64,000 nt of DNA. It comes from Lateolabrax maculatus. Its lineage: Eukaryota; Chordata; Actinopteri; Acropomatiformes; Lateolabracidae. This document shows, one piece after another, positions 1-11,720 of the stretch (position 1 is the stretch's first letter; every line of letters starts with the position of its first letter). Where the stretch lies: the NCBI GenBank assembly GCA_031216445.1, contig CM062214.1:11835501-11899500 (forward strand). The letters run 5' to 3'. A program made the translations under genes and the position numbers. The notes under the pieces were generated by a model, which worked only from the letters and a program-made list of their open reading frames with translations, did no database searches and had not been told where the DNA came from.

Positions 1-404
1 CCCAAGTGCTTAGTGGTACTAATTCTCATTTGAAAAAACCAACTCAAGTGCAACATAAGCTAGTCAACCCCAGAAAAGGAGGCAAATCTGGCAGCCATTT
101 CAGAATGGTCCTGGCTTACGTTTGGTCCTCCGGTGCTAAAACACAGCAGAGTGCACAGATACTCTGCATAGCTGCAATCGCCGGGCTGCCTGAGATGGGT
201 TCATAGCGTTTGGCACCACACATGGGCTGAACAAACAAAGAATGTTGCTGTGAATGTTGTTGCAATTGCATTAAAAAAAATCTTCCCTGGTGCAGGCACA
301 GTGCCCTCGTCATGGGGAGATAGCATTTTCTTTCTTTTCCTCAATTTTTTTTTATTTAGTGAGGGATTTAGTGGCTCCAAACGAAACAAATCTGCACAGT
401 GGTG

Positions 405-720
405 GATGGACTGATAATGGGGTGGCGCAGTGGTGTGGTGATTGGCACTGTTGCCTCACAGCAAGAAGGTTCCAGGTTCAAACCGGTCCGGCTGGGGCCC
501 TTCTGAGTGGAGTTGGCATGTTCTCCCTGTGCTTGTGTGGGTTACCTCAGAGCACTCCAGCTTCTTCCCAAAGACATGCAGGTTAAGTTAATTGGCGACT
601 CTATATTGCCTTTAGATGTGAATGTGACAGTGAATGGCTGTCTGTCTTTCTGTGTCTGACTGGTGTCCAGTCCAGGCTGTACCCTGCCTCCAGCCCAATG
701 TCAGACAAGTGCGTAAAGTG
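405..720 (+). mobile_element. tRNA-derived SINE-like dispersed repeat
   Basis: An RNA polymerase III A-box-like TGGCGCAGTGG (423-433) and a near-perfect B box GGTTCAAACC (475-484) are spaced about 50 bases apart, as in tRNA-derived SINEs. The 3' body (GCATGTTCTCCCTGTG, AAAGACATGCAGGTTA, AATTGGCGACTCTA) is a sequence I recall as very common in teleost genomes. I do not assign a Repbase name. Confidence 0.6.
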
Positions 721-1160
721 CGTGTGATTGTTGGTTTTGGGAAGTACTAGCCCTCCCTTAATTCAAATGTCGAAAAAATATGACAAGGATTTTGGATTAG
801 AGGTCTTCAGAAGTCCAAACAAACCATAGGACCCGAGACCGTTTTATACGGGTCTGTTTAACATTATGTGTAATGCCCGAGTGGATCCGACCGACCGATC
901 CAGACCCGGCCGGCCGTGATCATGATGGAAGTGCTGTGCGTGCGTGTGTGTGTTTGTGTGTGTTCTAACTTGCAACATTGTAACATTAGGATGAGAAAGC
1001 AAAGATGCTTTGTATCAATATATATAATAAAATATTATATAGGTATATATATATAATATCACATTTGTCATCTGTCACTTAACAGCAAGAGGCTTTTAAT
1101 CGGAGTAATGCATCACAACTGAGCACAAGGGAGAAGGTTACTAACATTACATTAGACACA

Positions 1161-1225
1161 GTTTGTTTGGCAATAAATCTTGGTTAGACACCAGGTGCGA
1201 CTGTAATCTGTTGGTGCTGTGCGGC
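1161..1225. repeat. Dispersed repeat, copy A
   Basis: About 65 bp (core GGTTAGACACCAGGTGCGAC) recurs at 6001-6065 with roughly six differences. It sits in a 780-1510 tract containing CCCGAGACC/GGGTCT inverted words, probably part of a larger, unclassified element. Confidence 0.6.
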
Positions 1226-2949
1226 AAGACACAAAGTTTCGTTTTGACAACTTGTAAATTAACGTTAACTTGTTAGTAGCAATCAGCTGTGAAATCGGTG
1301 CAGAACTGGGTTGTGTCTCCCTGACAGTTTCAGGTCTGACATTTCTCAGTTCTGCTTTCAAATATGGACAGGTCTGGTTCGGTTCCGGGTAGTACATTTC
1401 CAGATCTTTTTGGGTTCCGGTATGAATTTTTGGACCTGTGAAGGTCTCTACTTTGGATGAACCATACCAAAGACGTAGCAAAAGGTAGCGCATTACAAGC
1501 TGCGCCAATGATGTGAAATAGTGTACACTTCCTGTCTCTTAAGTGGGCGGGGTCTGTTCTCCCGCCTTGTTAGGAAGTATTGTAAACATTGTGTGGATGT
1601 TTCATTAATCAAAGAAACACGTGTTTTATTTCAGTTTTAACTTTTAATTCAGGGTTTCATGTGTAAGTCCCCTCTAAAATTCTGTTTGTAAAGTGACGTC
1701 AGCAGCGCTCCAGTGAAACCAGACAAACCAACAGCGAGATGTTGCCAGATCTCACGAGATTGTGTTGCTGAGACAGCGGCAGGCCTCGAACAAAGTACAT
1801 TTCAAAATTTCGTTTTCATTTTAGTGTCATGATTGTTTGGAAGGTATTTGGCATGTGAAAAATGGGTCCATTATTTACTTCGGTGACTATAGGGCGAAAG
1901 AATCGGTCAAAATCTATGTTCACGTTCACCTCTCCCATTAAAATGAATAAACTCAGACCTGCTGCTGGTTTTCTAAAGGGAGGCCGTGATGAAACACATG
2001 TGACACAGAAACAGGAAACTGACTCTGAGTGGGGTGTCTCGTTCCTGAATGGTCCCTGCACACTGACCCCTTAATTCTGCCTTTAGTCCTAAAGAAAAGT
2101 TGTTCTTCACAATGCCACTAGAGGGCCTTGTCAGGTAAACCTATGTAAACATATGACATTTTAGGCATTTCAACGGCCAATGCATTTGTTTATCTTGTGA
2201 GGACAGTGTCTGTAGTTGAATGCAAGGAAGAAATATCACTCTCGACCAGGCAGTATTGCCCAGCGTTTTTAAAATATTGTCCTGTCTCTGGTGAATGACC
2301 TGCTAACCTGCCATTCCTCCTACTTTCTCCTCCCTCTCTCCTTCTTTTCTCCTCTTCCAATTCATTGTGATGGTATCTAAAAGCATGAGCATGAATCTAA
2401 ATGTCAGTTGTTATATATGTCAGTGTTTTACATTAGTATCTCTGAATTTTAAACGTTGTGTCTCTATTGCTTGAAAAACAAATGCACTTAATTTATTCAC
2501 ATTGCAGTAATGTTTTGACAGCGGTCAGTTTTTCCCCTCTTTATTCCCTTGATTATTTCTTGTTGTCCTCTACTTTTTGCTAAACCTCATCCTTCACTCT
2601 ATGAAGGCAGACCACAAAATACATGTCTGCCCCGTCTGCAGAAGCAAATCATTGGACAGGCATTTCATTTTCGTGTGCTACATTGTTCCATGAACACAGC
2701 CAACTTTCTAGAGTCACAAATCTCAAGTTAAGTATGAAATCAACCACACACAGATTGCATGTCAGTGTCACATCAAATGCATCTTTTACAACACGGCGGT
2801 GCAACTCAAGTGGAATAATAAAAACAACCGTAGGCCTATACACGTTCATCAGTTTATCTTTCCGTTCATTTCTGAATCTCTCGGCCCTTCTCAAATGCTC
2901 AAAGCTCAGCTTTGAATTGCGAGAAGGAGACCTGAAGCTTTGATGCGCT

Positions 2950-3485
2950 CATGTGCTCCAAATGCCATTGAGGTCTCTACTTCAGTGAGTACTGTTGAAA
3001 TATCCTCAACATTGTCACTGGTGATCGACACTGTCGCCAAAGGACCTGTCCACCGCTGATCCAACAGACGTTTTTAAGTTTGGCCTTTGTAGTGAATTGA
3101 TATTGTGGGTTTTCTAAAGCATTTGTAGAAAATTTGCAGGTATGGAAAACTTCCTCAACTGCTTTCTCAGCTGTCATGGCATGAATAATACCTAAATGAA
3201 GTTGGTGACTGAAGCAGTGCAGGTAAGGGATGTACCATCATAAACCTGGCTTAATATCTTGTCAGTGCTGAGTCCGGCCCTCGTCAACTCATCAGCTATT
3301 GTTGTAGTTAGAGTATCCACATCCCCTTTTTTGGCTGTAGCCGTGACTAATAAGTGTTGATATACTATGTAATTTTCATCAAAGTAACATACAACTATTG
3401 AAATGTTTTCTTGATCTTTTTGAGTCCCAGGTTCCGTCAACTTTGGTGGTGATCCATGATTGTCTGCCTCAAAGTAACTCATCAC
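2950..3485 (-). pseudogene. Decayed hAT-family transposase fragment
   Basis: On the minus strand one frame (3485-3192) gives QENISIVVCYFDENYIVYQH and ILSQVYDGTS. A second frame continues PYLHCFSHQLHLGIIHAMTA and AVEEVFHTCKF, and a third gives KRLLDQRWTGPLATVSI. These follow the order of hAT/ZMYM-type transposases (V-YD-G, the CxxHxLxL helix, the L--RW segment). At least two frame changes and an apparent deletion after YDG show it is dead. The N-terminal and C-terminal parts are missing. Confidence 0.65.
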
Positions 3486-3589
3486 TTACAGTTAAGTGCC
3501 TAGGCAAGTGTATGCAAGTACTTTTGTGTACGTGCATACTTTCATCAGAAAGGCTCTGTGCCCACAGTCTGCGGCAGTAAAGGGCACTG

Positions 3590-3960
3590 CCTTTAGCACC
3601 AATCTGTAGAGTTCCCAGATACTGGCAGAGAAGAACCCAAAAGCACGACAATGAGAGTAGCAAGGAGAGTTCAGTTTACTTAACAAGTTCAGGCAGGGTC
3701 AAAACCGGGAAATCAGTCACAAAGGCAAACAAATCTGAGGTGGGGTGGGCAGGGAATCCAAGGTCCAAAAAACAGGCAAGCAAGGTCAGAACAGGTAGAG
3801 CAGGCAATGTAAGTATAACGAACGCTGGAGAGCTTGGCAGGGGACAGGTGAAAGTACGCTGATGGAGTGATCAAGAAATAAGCCGTAGATGAGCAGATGG
3901 GCGGGGAAGATCAGGTCAGGGGAATGCAAACCACAAGGGAGTGGATCTGAAACAACAGGA
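3590..3960. repeat. Probable dispersed repeat
   Basis: A sequence of the type GTTCAGGCAGGGTC...GGGAAATCAGTCACAAAGGC...AAACGCTGGAG...GATGGAGTGATCAAGAAA, which I recall as a frequent dispersed element in fish genomes. It adjoins the hAT relic. Class unknown, and the assignment is from memory only. Confidence 0.4.
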
Positions 3961-5052
3961 GAGAAAGATCCACTTCAGTGTGCCGGTGCATCACTTACGT
4001 AATCTGTCAGTCAGCGGCAGAAACCACGCAGCTGACAAAACCAACGACATTGTCGGCCTACAGGGCAAAATGGGCAAACGCTGTGGTAACTTTCCTAGTT
4101 GGCGAATAATTGCCAGCATGGACGGTAATGTTCACAGTATGATTTTATGTAAACCTGAATGACATCCATCAGTTCTCTGTTGAGTCAATCTCCCTCGACT
4201 TGTTTGTGCCAGTCTGCCAGCTACTATAACTGTCAAATGGTGTGCAGACTCCACCTACTCGGCGCATCACAGGCGGTGTGGTTATGGTGCGGACTCTGTG
4301 ATATGGCGTGAAAACAAAACCAGTTGAAAACAAACCAAAGAGTTAGTGGGATTCATGACACAGTCTCCCAACCTGATATGTAGATTCAATCAATATACAT
4401 TTTCGGTGGGGCAGGCTGTGCACATTCACAAATTGATTCATTTATATAAAAAAAAAAAGAATAATAATCATAAAAATAAACATCCAACAAAAAGGGCACT
4501 TTCTTTCTGGGAGGCTAAATGGCTGCTCAGCCCCCTTTTGAGGCCCCTAAGGCTGGCCCATGGGTATGACTCTGAGTCACTGCTGCAAAAAGGAGCAATA
4601 CCCAAAAATGTTTCCAAGCCCATCTCCTCCATTTGACTCACACTGATCATATATTTTCTTCCTTTACTCAGTTTTACAGGGATTCACAAACTGTGAATCT
4701 GGGAACAAAGATGACTTTCTTTCGCATGGTCATATAAGTTGGTAGGTAGAAGGTTAGAGACACACTATAAGGATGTTATTGTAGCACCTGGAAATCAAGC
4801 ACCGGCTTTAATGAGTCTCCAGCCGGTGCAACAAAATAAAGGTCATAAAAACATCAAAGACTGGCCAATAAGGGCAACTGGGCAGAGAGGGCTCAGAGAA
4901 CCCGCAGGACTCCCCCCTGCATGTTAATGCGTGATTTAATTAGGATACTCTCTATAGCTAAGCTGGGTTTTGAATAAAATATGGGGGATCCAGCTCGCTC
5001 TGCATCGCGACCGTGTTTCGCATCAACTTTGACGGTGTTTGCAAAATCAGTG

Positions 5053-5054
5053 TT

Positions 5055-5109
<55 letters not shown>
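5053..5109. repeat. Compound microsatellite (GT)n(GA)n
   Basis: About 15 bases of alternating GT, then an uninterrupted GA tract of roughly 42 bases, just upstream of the CpG-rich block. A partner CT tract lies at 5329-5360. Confidence 0.95.
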
Positions 5110-5113
<4 letters not shown>

Positions 5114-5328
5114 GGCATAGGCTGCATCTTCCACCAACGGGGGCTGGCATTCCCATGCAGGGGGAGACAAAGAGGGGGGGAACGGGCGGAGGTGGGTGGG
5201 GGAGTAAAGCGCCGAGGAGCGAGGTGAGGCAGAGCTCATTCAGTGGGATCGTTGAGCTGCGGAGCTCCTCGGATTTAACTGACAGCGAGAAAAAAAAAAA
5301 AAGCGGCCCCTGTCCCGGACCTCTGTTC

Positions 5329-5360
<32 letters not shown>
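5329..5360. repeat. (CT)n microsatellite in candidate exon 1
   Basis: About 32 bases of CT with one interruption (CTTT). It is complementary in composition to the GA tract at 5068-5109. Confidence 0.95.
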
Positions 5361-5369
5361 GCGAAGCGG

Positions 5370-5436
5370 ATGCGACAAGGCGCTGCCGAGGGGACAAGAC
5401 AGAAAACTTTTTCTCCCATCCCGGTGATCAACAAAG
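5370..5436 (+). other. First part of a possible upstream ORF in the slc1a2 5' UTR
   Basis: ATG at 5370 opens 22 codons to the donor. If exon 1 is spliced to 23640, ten more codons follow and the TGA is at 23669-23671. That is 22 bases past the A of the main start codon (23650), in another frame. An overlapping uORF normally lowers translation of the main frame. This depends on the exon 1 model. Confidence 0.35.
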
Positions 5437-6000
5437 GTGAGACGCGGTCTTGTTTTTGTGTTTCGGCTCGCACACACGCGCCGGGGCTCGATCCGTGGTT
5501 TATTGTGACAACAGCAGGTAAACGGAAAGAACCGCGCTTATCACTGCAGGTGCACCGGGGCTGCACCTTTCCACACCAACCATTTCAAAAAAAAACAAAC
5601 AACAAAAAAAAAACATCCAGAAACACTAGTTTTGCAGATCAGACTTAGATTCACCTTTTTTTTTTTTTTTTTTAAACCGCCTTTGTGCGTTATTCGCACT
5701 CCGTAGATGCTGACAGATGGAGGCACAGGAGCGCAGGTTGCATCTCACGCCGAACAAAAGAGCTGCCGCCCCTCGCGTCGCGCTCCTGGGGTCGGACGGC
5801 CGTGGACGTGTCCCCGCGGACGGACGGTGTGTGTCCCGTCAGTCGCTCCTGTCCTCCGCCGCACGTTTCAAAAGGAAAACAAAGTTTCTCTGTAGTGAAT
5901 AATCCTGTAACGGTTAACGTTCCCAATGACTCCACGGCAAACAGCTTAGGCGTCCACTACTTCGTTTTACAATGAGCCCCCTGGCATTTTTTTTTTTTTT

Positions 6001-6065
6001 TTTTGTTTGGCAATAAATCTCGGTTAGACACCAGGTGCGACTGAGGTCTGTTGGTGCTGTGTGGC
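6001..6065. repeat. Dispersed repeat, copy B
   Basis: Second copy of the repeat at 1161-1225, same orientation, preceded by a run of about 18 T. The flanks of the two copies do not match, so only this segment is shared. Confidence 0.6.
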
Positions 6066-6525
6066 GATTGCTTCACAGTCACCGCTGTGCTTTTTGCACG
6101 CAGTGGCTAGTCAACAAGTTGTAGCTTCGCAAAGTGCTTTTGCTGTAATAAATGTGAAGCCCAAGGCTTTCTCTGACTGACTCACGGATAAACCATAACA
6201 TAGATGCAGACTTCGTAAACTTGCTTGAGGTAAAGAAAACCTGCATTGTCACTGCACTGCACATTTCAGTGTATTGTATAGTTTATAGTTATTATATTGT
6301 GATCTATTTGCAAAATCCCCCCTAACCTCGCTTTTCCTTTTTTCTTTTTTTTCTTTTTTTACAATGAAAGCCTTACATTATTTTATTTATTTGTTTTTGC
6401 ACAGGACAGGGAAACGTAGTCTACCTGGAGGGAAACACTGAATGCTTATTGCTTTACTATCGCCACCCACCTCTTGAGCCAATCGTTGCAGCCCTCTCCC
6501 TGTTTCGTATTAAAACGTGCGTGCA

Positions 6526-6539
6526 TACACACGCGCGCG

Positions 6540-6583
<44 letters not shown>
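6526..6583. repeat. (CG)n(CA)n microsatellite
   Basis: 17 bases of alternating CG (6532-6548) flow into about 35 bases of CA. Both are alternating purine-pyrimidine. Confidence 0.95.
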
Positions 6584-6588
<5 letters not shown>

Positions 6589-9500
6589 CTGTTTTCCAAT
6601 AGCACCATCAATGTCACCATGGAAACCAACTCTCTTGGCACCCTCAGTTGATCGCCTTCAGCATTACTCTTGGCTCGTGGCTTGAAAGGGTACAGGATGT
6701 GTATGTTGATGCTCCAGTCAGCAGCAAGTTGATGCATGCAGCCTGGAGATCAGGTTGTGCTTCTCCTGGTTAGAGATGTGCTGGATTTTTAGTTAAATTG
6801 TCCTCCACTGGTGGTCCTGGTGAGAGGAACTGGCTGCTCCGTGTCCATTGTGTGGCCCTGCTTGGATGTGAAGAGGCCTTGGCCATCAGTGTAATTGCTG
6901 GGAGAATCTTTGAAGGAAAGTGTCCATGCATCTAATGCGTTTTGTCCTTTTCCCTGAGGCTGCTCTCTAAACTACTGTACTGTGGCATTTGCTGCCTTAC
7001 ATGAATGAGCACAACAGACATTCAAGGCAAGCTCACACATGCCTAAAGGAAGGATGAGTCATTTAAGAAATAAATGCACTAAATCTGTAGTTTTATTTAT
7101 TTATTTTTTCACAAGGGACTGTATGTGAGCCATAGTAACCAATTTACATAAATGAGAATTTATGCAGCGACTTTTATCTGGGAGTGCTGCATTATGTTTT
7201 TTACCTGCATTTTTTAGAATATAATGGAAACACACTATTTTCTGGGTGTTTATGTTTTGCCATGTGCTGTTCAGAGAAATATACTCTATTTAATATTCAT
7301 CTTTTTCATTTTTAATTTTTAATAATATTTTAATAATTTAATTTTCAGAATCACTCAGTCTGTTGAATAAACTGCAATAATCAAAATAAATGCAGCATTA
7401 TATAGACTTCTGTCTGAAATTCCTTTTTAGTTATAGTTTTAACATTTAAGTCTCTCATTAAGGAAACACCTCTTTGATATGGCCACTGCTGGACAAAAAT
7501 CAAATCTAAACTGTGTGCTATCGATATGTAGCTGTGTTTGTTATAGTAATAATCAATGATTATAAACAGTTTTTTGAATGTGACTGTTGACCAAAGTGAA
7601 TGATCCAACAGGGAATCATGAAGGTATCAACCATTCTGAGCATAAATGCAAGCCACAAATCATGCACACACAGACAACATACAGAGACACTCACACGCTC
7701 AGACAAAACCCTGCAGCATCGCTGGAGGTGAAACGAGTAAAAACTATATTTCTCAGAAGCTGTAATGTCGATCTGTGAAGACGTTATTTTAATGAGGGTT
7801 AAACTCAGGGGTACTCAGGGCAGAGTAGATGTTTACATGAACATGTGAGTTTGTAAGTGTGTCTTTGAGTGTATTGTCAGCTACTGTGAAGTACACGCAC
7901 ATGCACACACACACATATGCGGGGGTGGGGTGGGGTGGGGGGCAGCTGGTATGGAGATATGCAAGCCAGGGGTAAATGATATGGAAAGGAAAAGAAGGTA
8001 ACAGCACACTGGTCAAAAAAAATCTATAGGCTGGCTAACTGATAGCTTCTTCATTGATTGTGGAAATTAAATTTGACTGATTTACTCAGCAGTTTTATGG
8101 ATTGATTAATGGAGTCAGCTGTGCTTGAGAATTATTAGAGAAGAATCCACTGGATGGATTCGTCTGGAATACTTATAGATGACTGGGAGCGGTAGACCAG
8201 ATGGCAAATGAGCCATCACCAGTAAGCAGGCATGAACTGATTAAAAGAAAATTGCACTGACACTGCAGTGTAAGTTAAAAGAGTAATTGAATCCCATAGG
8301 ATGTTCACATGAAGTGGATATAATGTGATAATATGGTCTTATTTTCATACCGAGAATTAGTTATATTTTTATATAATGCCTGACAACTAGGGCTGGCCAA
8401 TTTTCCTTGCTGCCTTCATATTTTGCACATTGCTCCATAATGTACCTTAGTGCAGTTTAGCGCCTGAGTCAAAACAATAAAACCCAAGAACAATGTGGAA
8501 ACACTTCAGTTTCTGCCAGACAAACTGAGATTTTACACCGCCAGAAGTGTTAGATAGAGTGGGAGAGTAGCTCTAATATGTGGGAGTGACAGAAAGAGAA
8601 AAAGATGGGGCGGACAGACAGTAAAACATAGAACTCTTTCTTTGGTTGAAAAGAGATAAATGGCTAAAAGATGGAGTGAGTGAGCAGGGTAGAAGGTGGG
8701 GTTGTTCCTCCTCCTACACATTTGTTGTGTGAACAGAGAGCTCTGAACCTCCGTGCGGACATGAAAGGGCCGCACAAGCAGCCCGAAGATTGGACATATG
8801 TTACCTGTCTGTGGCTGTCTCCTGTCACTGCTGCATGGAAAGGATGCAGGGAGTGTGAGAGAGAAAGAGTGATAAGAATAGAGAGTGAGAAACGAGGGGC
8901 AGGGTACAAGCTGGGAAAAGTGGAGGAATGACAGCGGTATACATGCGAAGACATGTGTATGTTTGTGTGCATGTCTGTGGTTGTATGTCTCCATTCATGG
9001 AGCTTCTCTGTGGTTTTGCTGGCAGTCTGTGGCATCTAGTGCTTGAGTAATCCTCCTGGGAACACGCTGAAGCTGCCAAAGTGCCATCCAGCTCCTCTTT
9101 TCACTCGTTACCACCCTCATGCTCGTCTATCTCTGTCTCTCTTTTTCTTACTTTCTCAATACTCCTCTTTCTCTTCCCTCTAGCTGTTCCCCTTCATTTC
9201 AATCTCTCCTAATGACCTTAATATCATCCAGTTTCTGCACTTGCTTTTCCCTGTGCTGCTTCGCCCGCTCTTTGGTTTTTCGGACCTCCTCTTCATCACT
9301 GGCGTGAATCTTCCTAATATGTGGGATTCACTCTTGTTTTCTTTCTTTTTTCACTCTTGTAGTCTTGCCTATAGAATCAGTGTTTCGGTTCTCAGAGAGC
9401 AGAACAGAGTGAGCCCTGTCCCATGGGTTGACCAAACAAAGAGCCTGGCTCCCTTCACTTCTGTATGACTGCACAGGAACAGAAACAGAGGCATTCACTA

Positions 9501-9884
9501 GTGAGTCTGCTGCTGGGCGGCAAAACGACAGATCTCCGCTGTCCATGGTCAAGGCATTTCTTCGGTTTCGCTATGAGACAGCAGCGATCATTGAACTGCC
9601 CATATAATCTGTGTTGATGTGTAAGTGATGGAATAGAACCTCCAAAAAGTTAGCCTTGTGTTTATCATTTAATGGACACTCAAACAATTGCATCCCAGGG
9701 TGTAGCCTTTGAGTAGGTGCTTATTTGTAAACCTCATATTTAGAAAATATTCATTTAATTTTCAGTTCCATACAGTTTATCATGTATGCTGTGGAAATTG
9801 AATTTCCCCCTTAAAACACAGATAAAACACATGGCAGCTGTCAGGTGTTTTTTTTTAATCTGTGTATACGGAATAGAGATGGCG

Positions 9885-10140
9885 ATTTAGTTCAGTTGAG
9901 TTTACTTTATTACCATTACAACAAATGTTGTTAGGAACTTGTCTTGGTGAGCTCATAGTGCAGGACTAACATGAAAACATACAACACAGCATAATAATCA
10001 AACATATTAAAATTAACAAATATCTTATATATAAAAAATAGGATGAAAACAAAATATACTTGAAAGTACCTTAGTGCCAAAGGTTTTCATTTCAAAATTT
10101 AAATAACCTCTATATATTAAAATACTCCAAATATGTTAAA
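9885..10140. repeat. Possible dispersed repeat in slc1a2 intron 1
   Basis: TTCAGTTGAGTTTACTTTATTACC followed by ACAAATGTTGTTAGGAACTT and AACATGAAAACATACAACAC looks like a recurrent fish repeat that I recall. There is no second copy in this window to confirm it. Confidence 0.3.
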
Positions 10141-11524
10141 CATTTTGAAGGAAAACAATGAGCCAAAAACAACATGACTGTGACCATGTGGGAATTTTTA
10201 GTTAGGTGTCATCTGGTTAACACGGGTCAAAAGTCATGGTCAGCGTACTCCACGTGTGTATAGCCTGCCAAGTCCACACTTTGATGTAATGTCCACCAAA
10301 GTTAATCGCCAGGATAAGAGGGTTAGGTCAACACATCCTGACATACACAGTCTACACATACACACACACACAAGTTTCTCTCACAAGTGAACTAACAATT
10401 TAAAAACAATTTAAATAATTAAATCTGTAGTTTTCATTCCTGCATTTCAAAAGGACTCAATATCGCAGACTAACATTTACATTCTGGGTGGGGAGCCCCA
10501 GAGGGGATTGAGTCAGTGTTTACTGTGGCACAGTGAAGGCCTCATCCCACCCACCGCTTTACCACTGCCACTGTCCGCCTTCCCGAAAACCCCAAACCAC
10601 CCACATCTCACTGGCACCTGCTACATCGGAATTCAGGTCAGCAGGGGGAGTCACGAAATTGCTCTGAGAGTGATTGGTAAAGGAAAGAGAGGGTGGACGG
10701 GGTGGGGGGGCTCATTTTGTTTTTTCTCTTGGCACCAAAAACCATGCTACTGAGAACAATCTTCCCATTGTGCGGCAACAAAAGTTCATAATTAAAGCGC
10801 ATTAAGTGACTCGTTCAAAACAAATAGAAGACTTCATCTGAACAATTGTTACAAGATGCAGTCTGACAGATTCACACTGGTTATCAGATGGAGCTACGTT
10901 TGTTTATGCCATTGCTCAGTGAACCTTATGCCTCAACACAAAGACAATAATATCTCAATTCAAGACAATAAACCAGTAAGATAGTTTGCTTTGACTTGAA
11001 TACGTGTTTGATAGCTTCAAATACTGGACAGTGTAACCCTATAAAATCAAACGAGCATTCAAAATATACTTTAAAATATGTTAAAAATAATAATAATTTG
11101 TTAAAAGCTTTTTGAAAAATTAATTTTATCCTTTAGGAGTTTCTGTAGCTGCTTTTCTCCTCATATCCTTCTTTTCTAGAGTAAAGCTTTTATGACTTTA
11201 GTTTCATAATGAGGATAATGGAAGGATCAGTGGGAATAAAGAGAGAAAGGATGAATAGGAAAAAAAGGATTTGAATATGCCTAGAGTTTCCATATGGTGC
11301 CAAAGATGTAGCTAGATATCATTTTCACATTTGATCCTCCTGCCATTGGCCTTGGTCTGCCCTGACCAGTAACACACAGAAAAAAATAACAAGTAACTAA
11401 AAATAATGTAAAAAAAAAAACGTTCAAATTGATGTTAAACTAGTGCCATTGACCACTTCACCCATTACCCCTCCCCATCTCACCCACCTTCCTCTTCCTT
11501 TTCCCCTTTTACTATTCCACAAAT

Positions 11525-11720
11525 CCTCAATTAAGTTCGTAATGGGCCTCTGAGGCAGGTTTGTGTGCCTCTTTGTTCAGCTCTGGGGGATCGGCCGGCA
11601 TTAATGTCCCTCTTGAGTATGTAAATAGCCTGAGCTGTGGGAGCGCAGAGCAGAGCTGCCACTTGTCCGCTTAATCGCGGAGAGCTCCATCACTTTCGGA
11701 CATTTTAGGGAGCCAAAACG
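11525..11720. promoter_or_regulatory. Candidate regulatory island in slc1a2 intron 1
   Basis: A block of balanced, non-repetitive composition between AT-rich and C-rich repeats. It has CTCAATTAAG, GGCATTAATGTCC and CCGCTTAATCGCGG words typical of homeodomain sites. Suggestive only; no alignment was possible. Confidence 0.25.

Larger units (their letters stand above)
5240..5436 (+). other. slc1a2: Candidate non-coding exon 1 of slc1a2 (5' limit uncertain)
   Basis: The sequence ends in ACAAAG before a consensus donor GTGAGA at 5437, within the CpG-rich block. Joined to exon 2 at 23640 it does not extend the MPKQ frame with any in-frame ATG, so it would be 5' UTR. It contains an A12 run and a CT tract (about 5329-5360). 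A second possible donor, CAGCAG before GTAAAC, lies at about 5518. The transcription start is not determinable here. Confidence 0.4.
5180..5900 (+). promoter_or_regulatory. slc1a2: CpG-rich candidate promoter region of slc1a2
   Basis: CpG dinucleotides are dense at about 5190-5480 and again at 5740-5860, in contrast to the CpG-poor surroundings. A GC-rich block with no ORF of family type, upstream of and co-oriented with SLC1A2, fits a CpG-island promoter. I see no clear TATA box. It is the only such block between the window start and exon 2. Confidence 0.55.

Noticed and set aside
4893..5477. 194-codon minus-strand open frame
   Set aside because: It is created by GA/CT repeats that have no stop codons, spans the CpG-rich block, and has no domain or splice logic.
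5700..5737. ATGGAGGCACAGGAGCGCAG as an alternative coding exon 1 of slc1a2
   Set aside because: It would join exon 2 in frame, but the donor (GTTGCA) is poor and the peptide does not resemble known EAAT2 N-termini.
8533..9079. Overlapping minus-strand frames of 84-153 codons
   Set aside because: Three overlapping frames are open in the same CT/CA-biased DNA, so they reflect composition and not coding.
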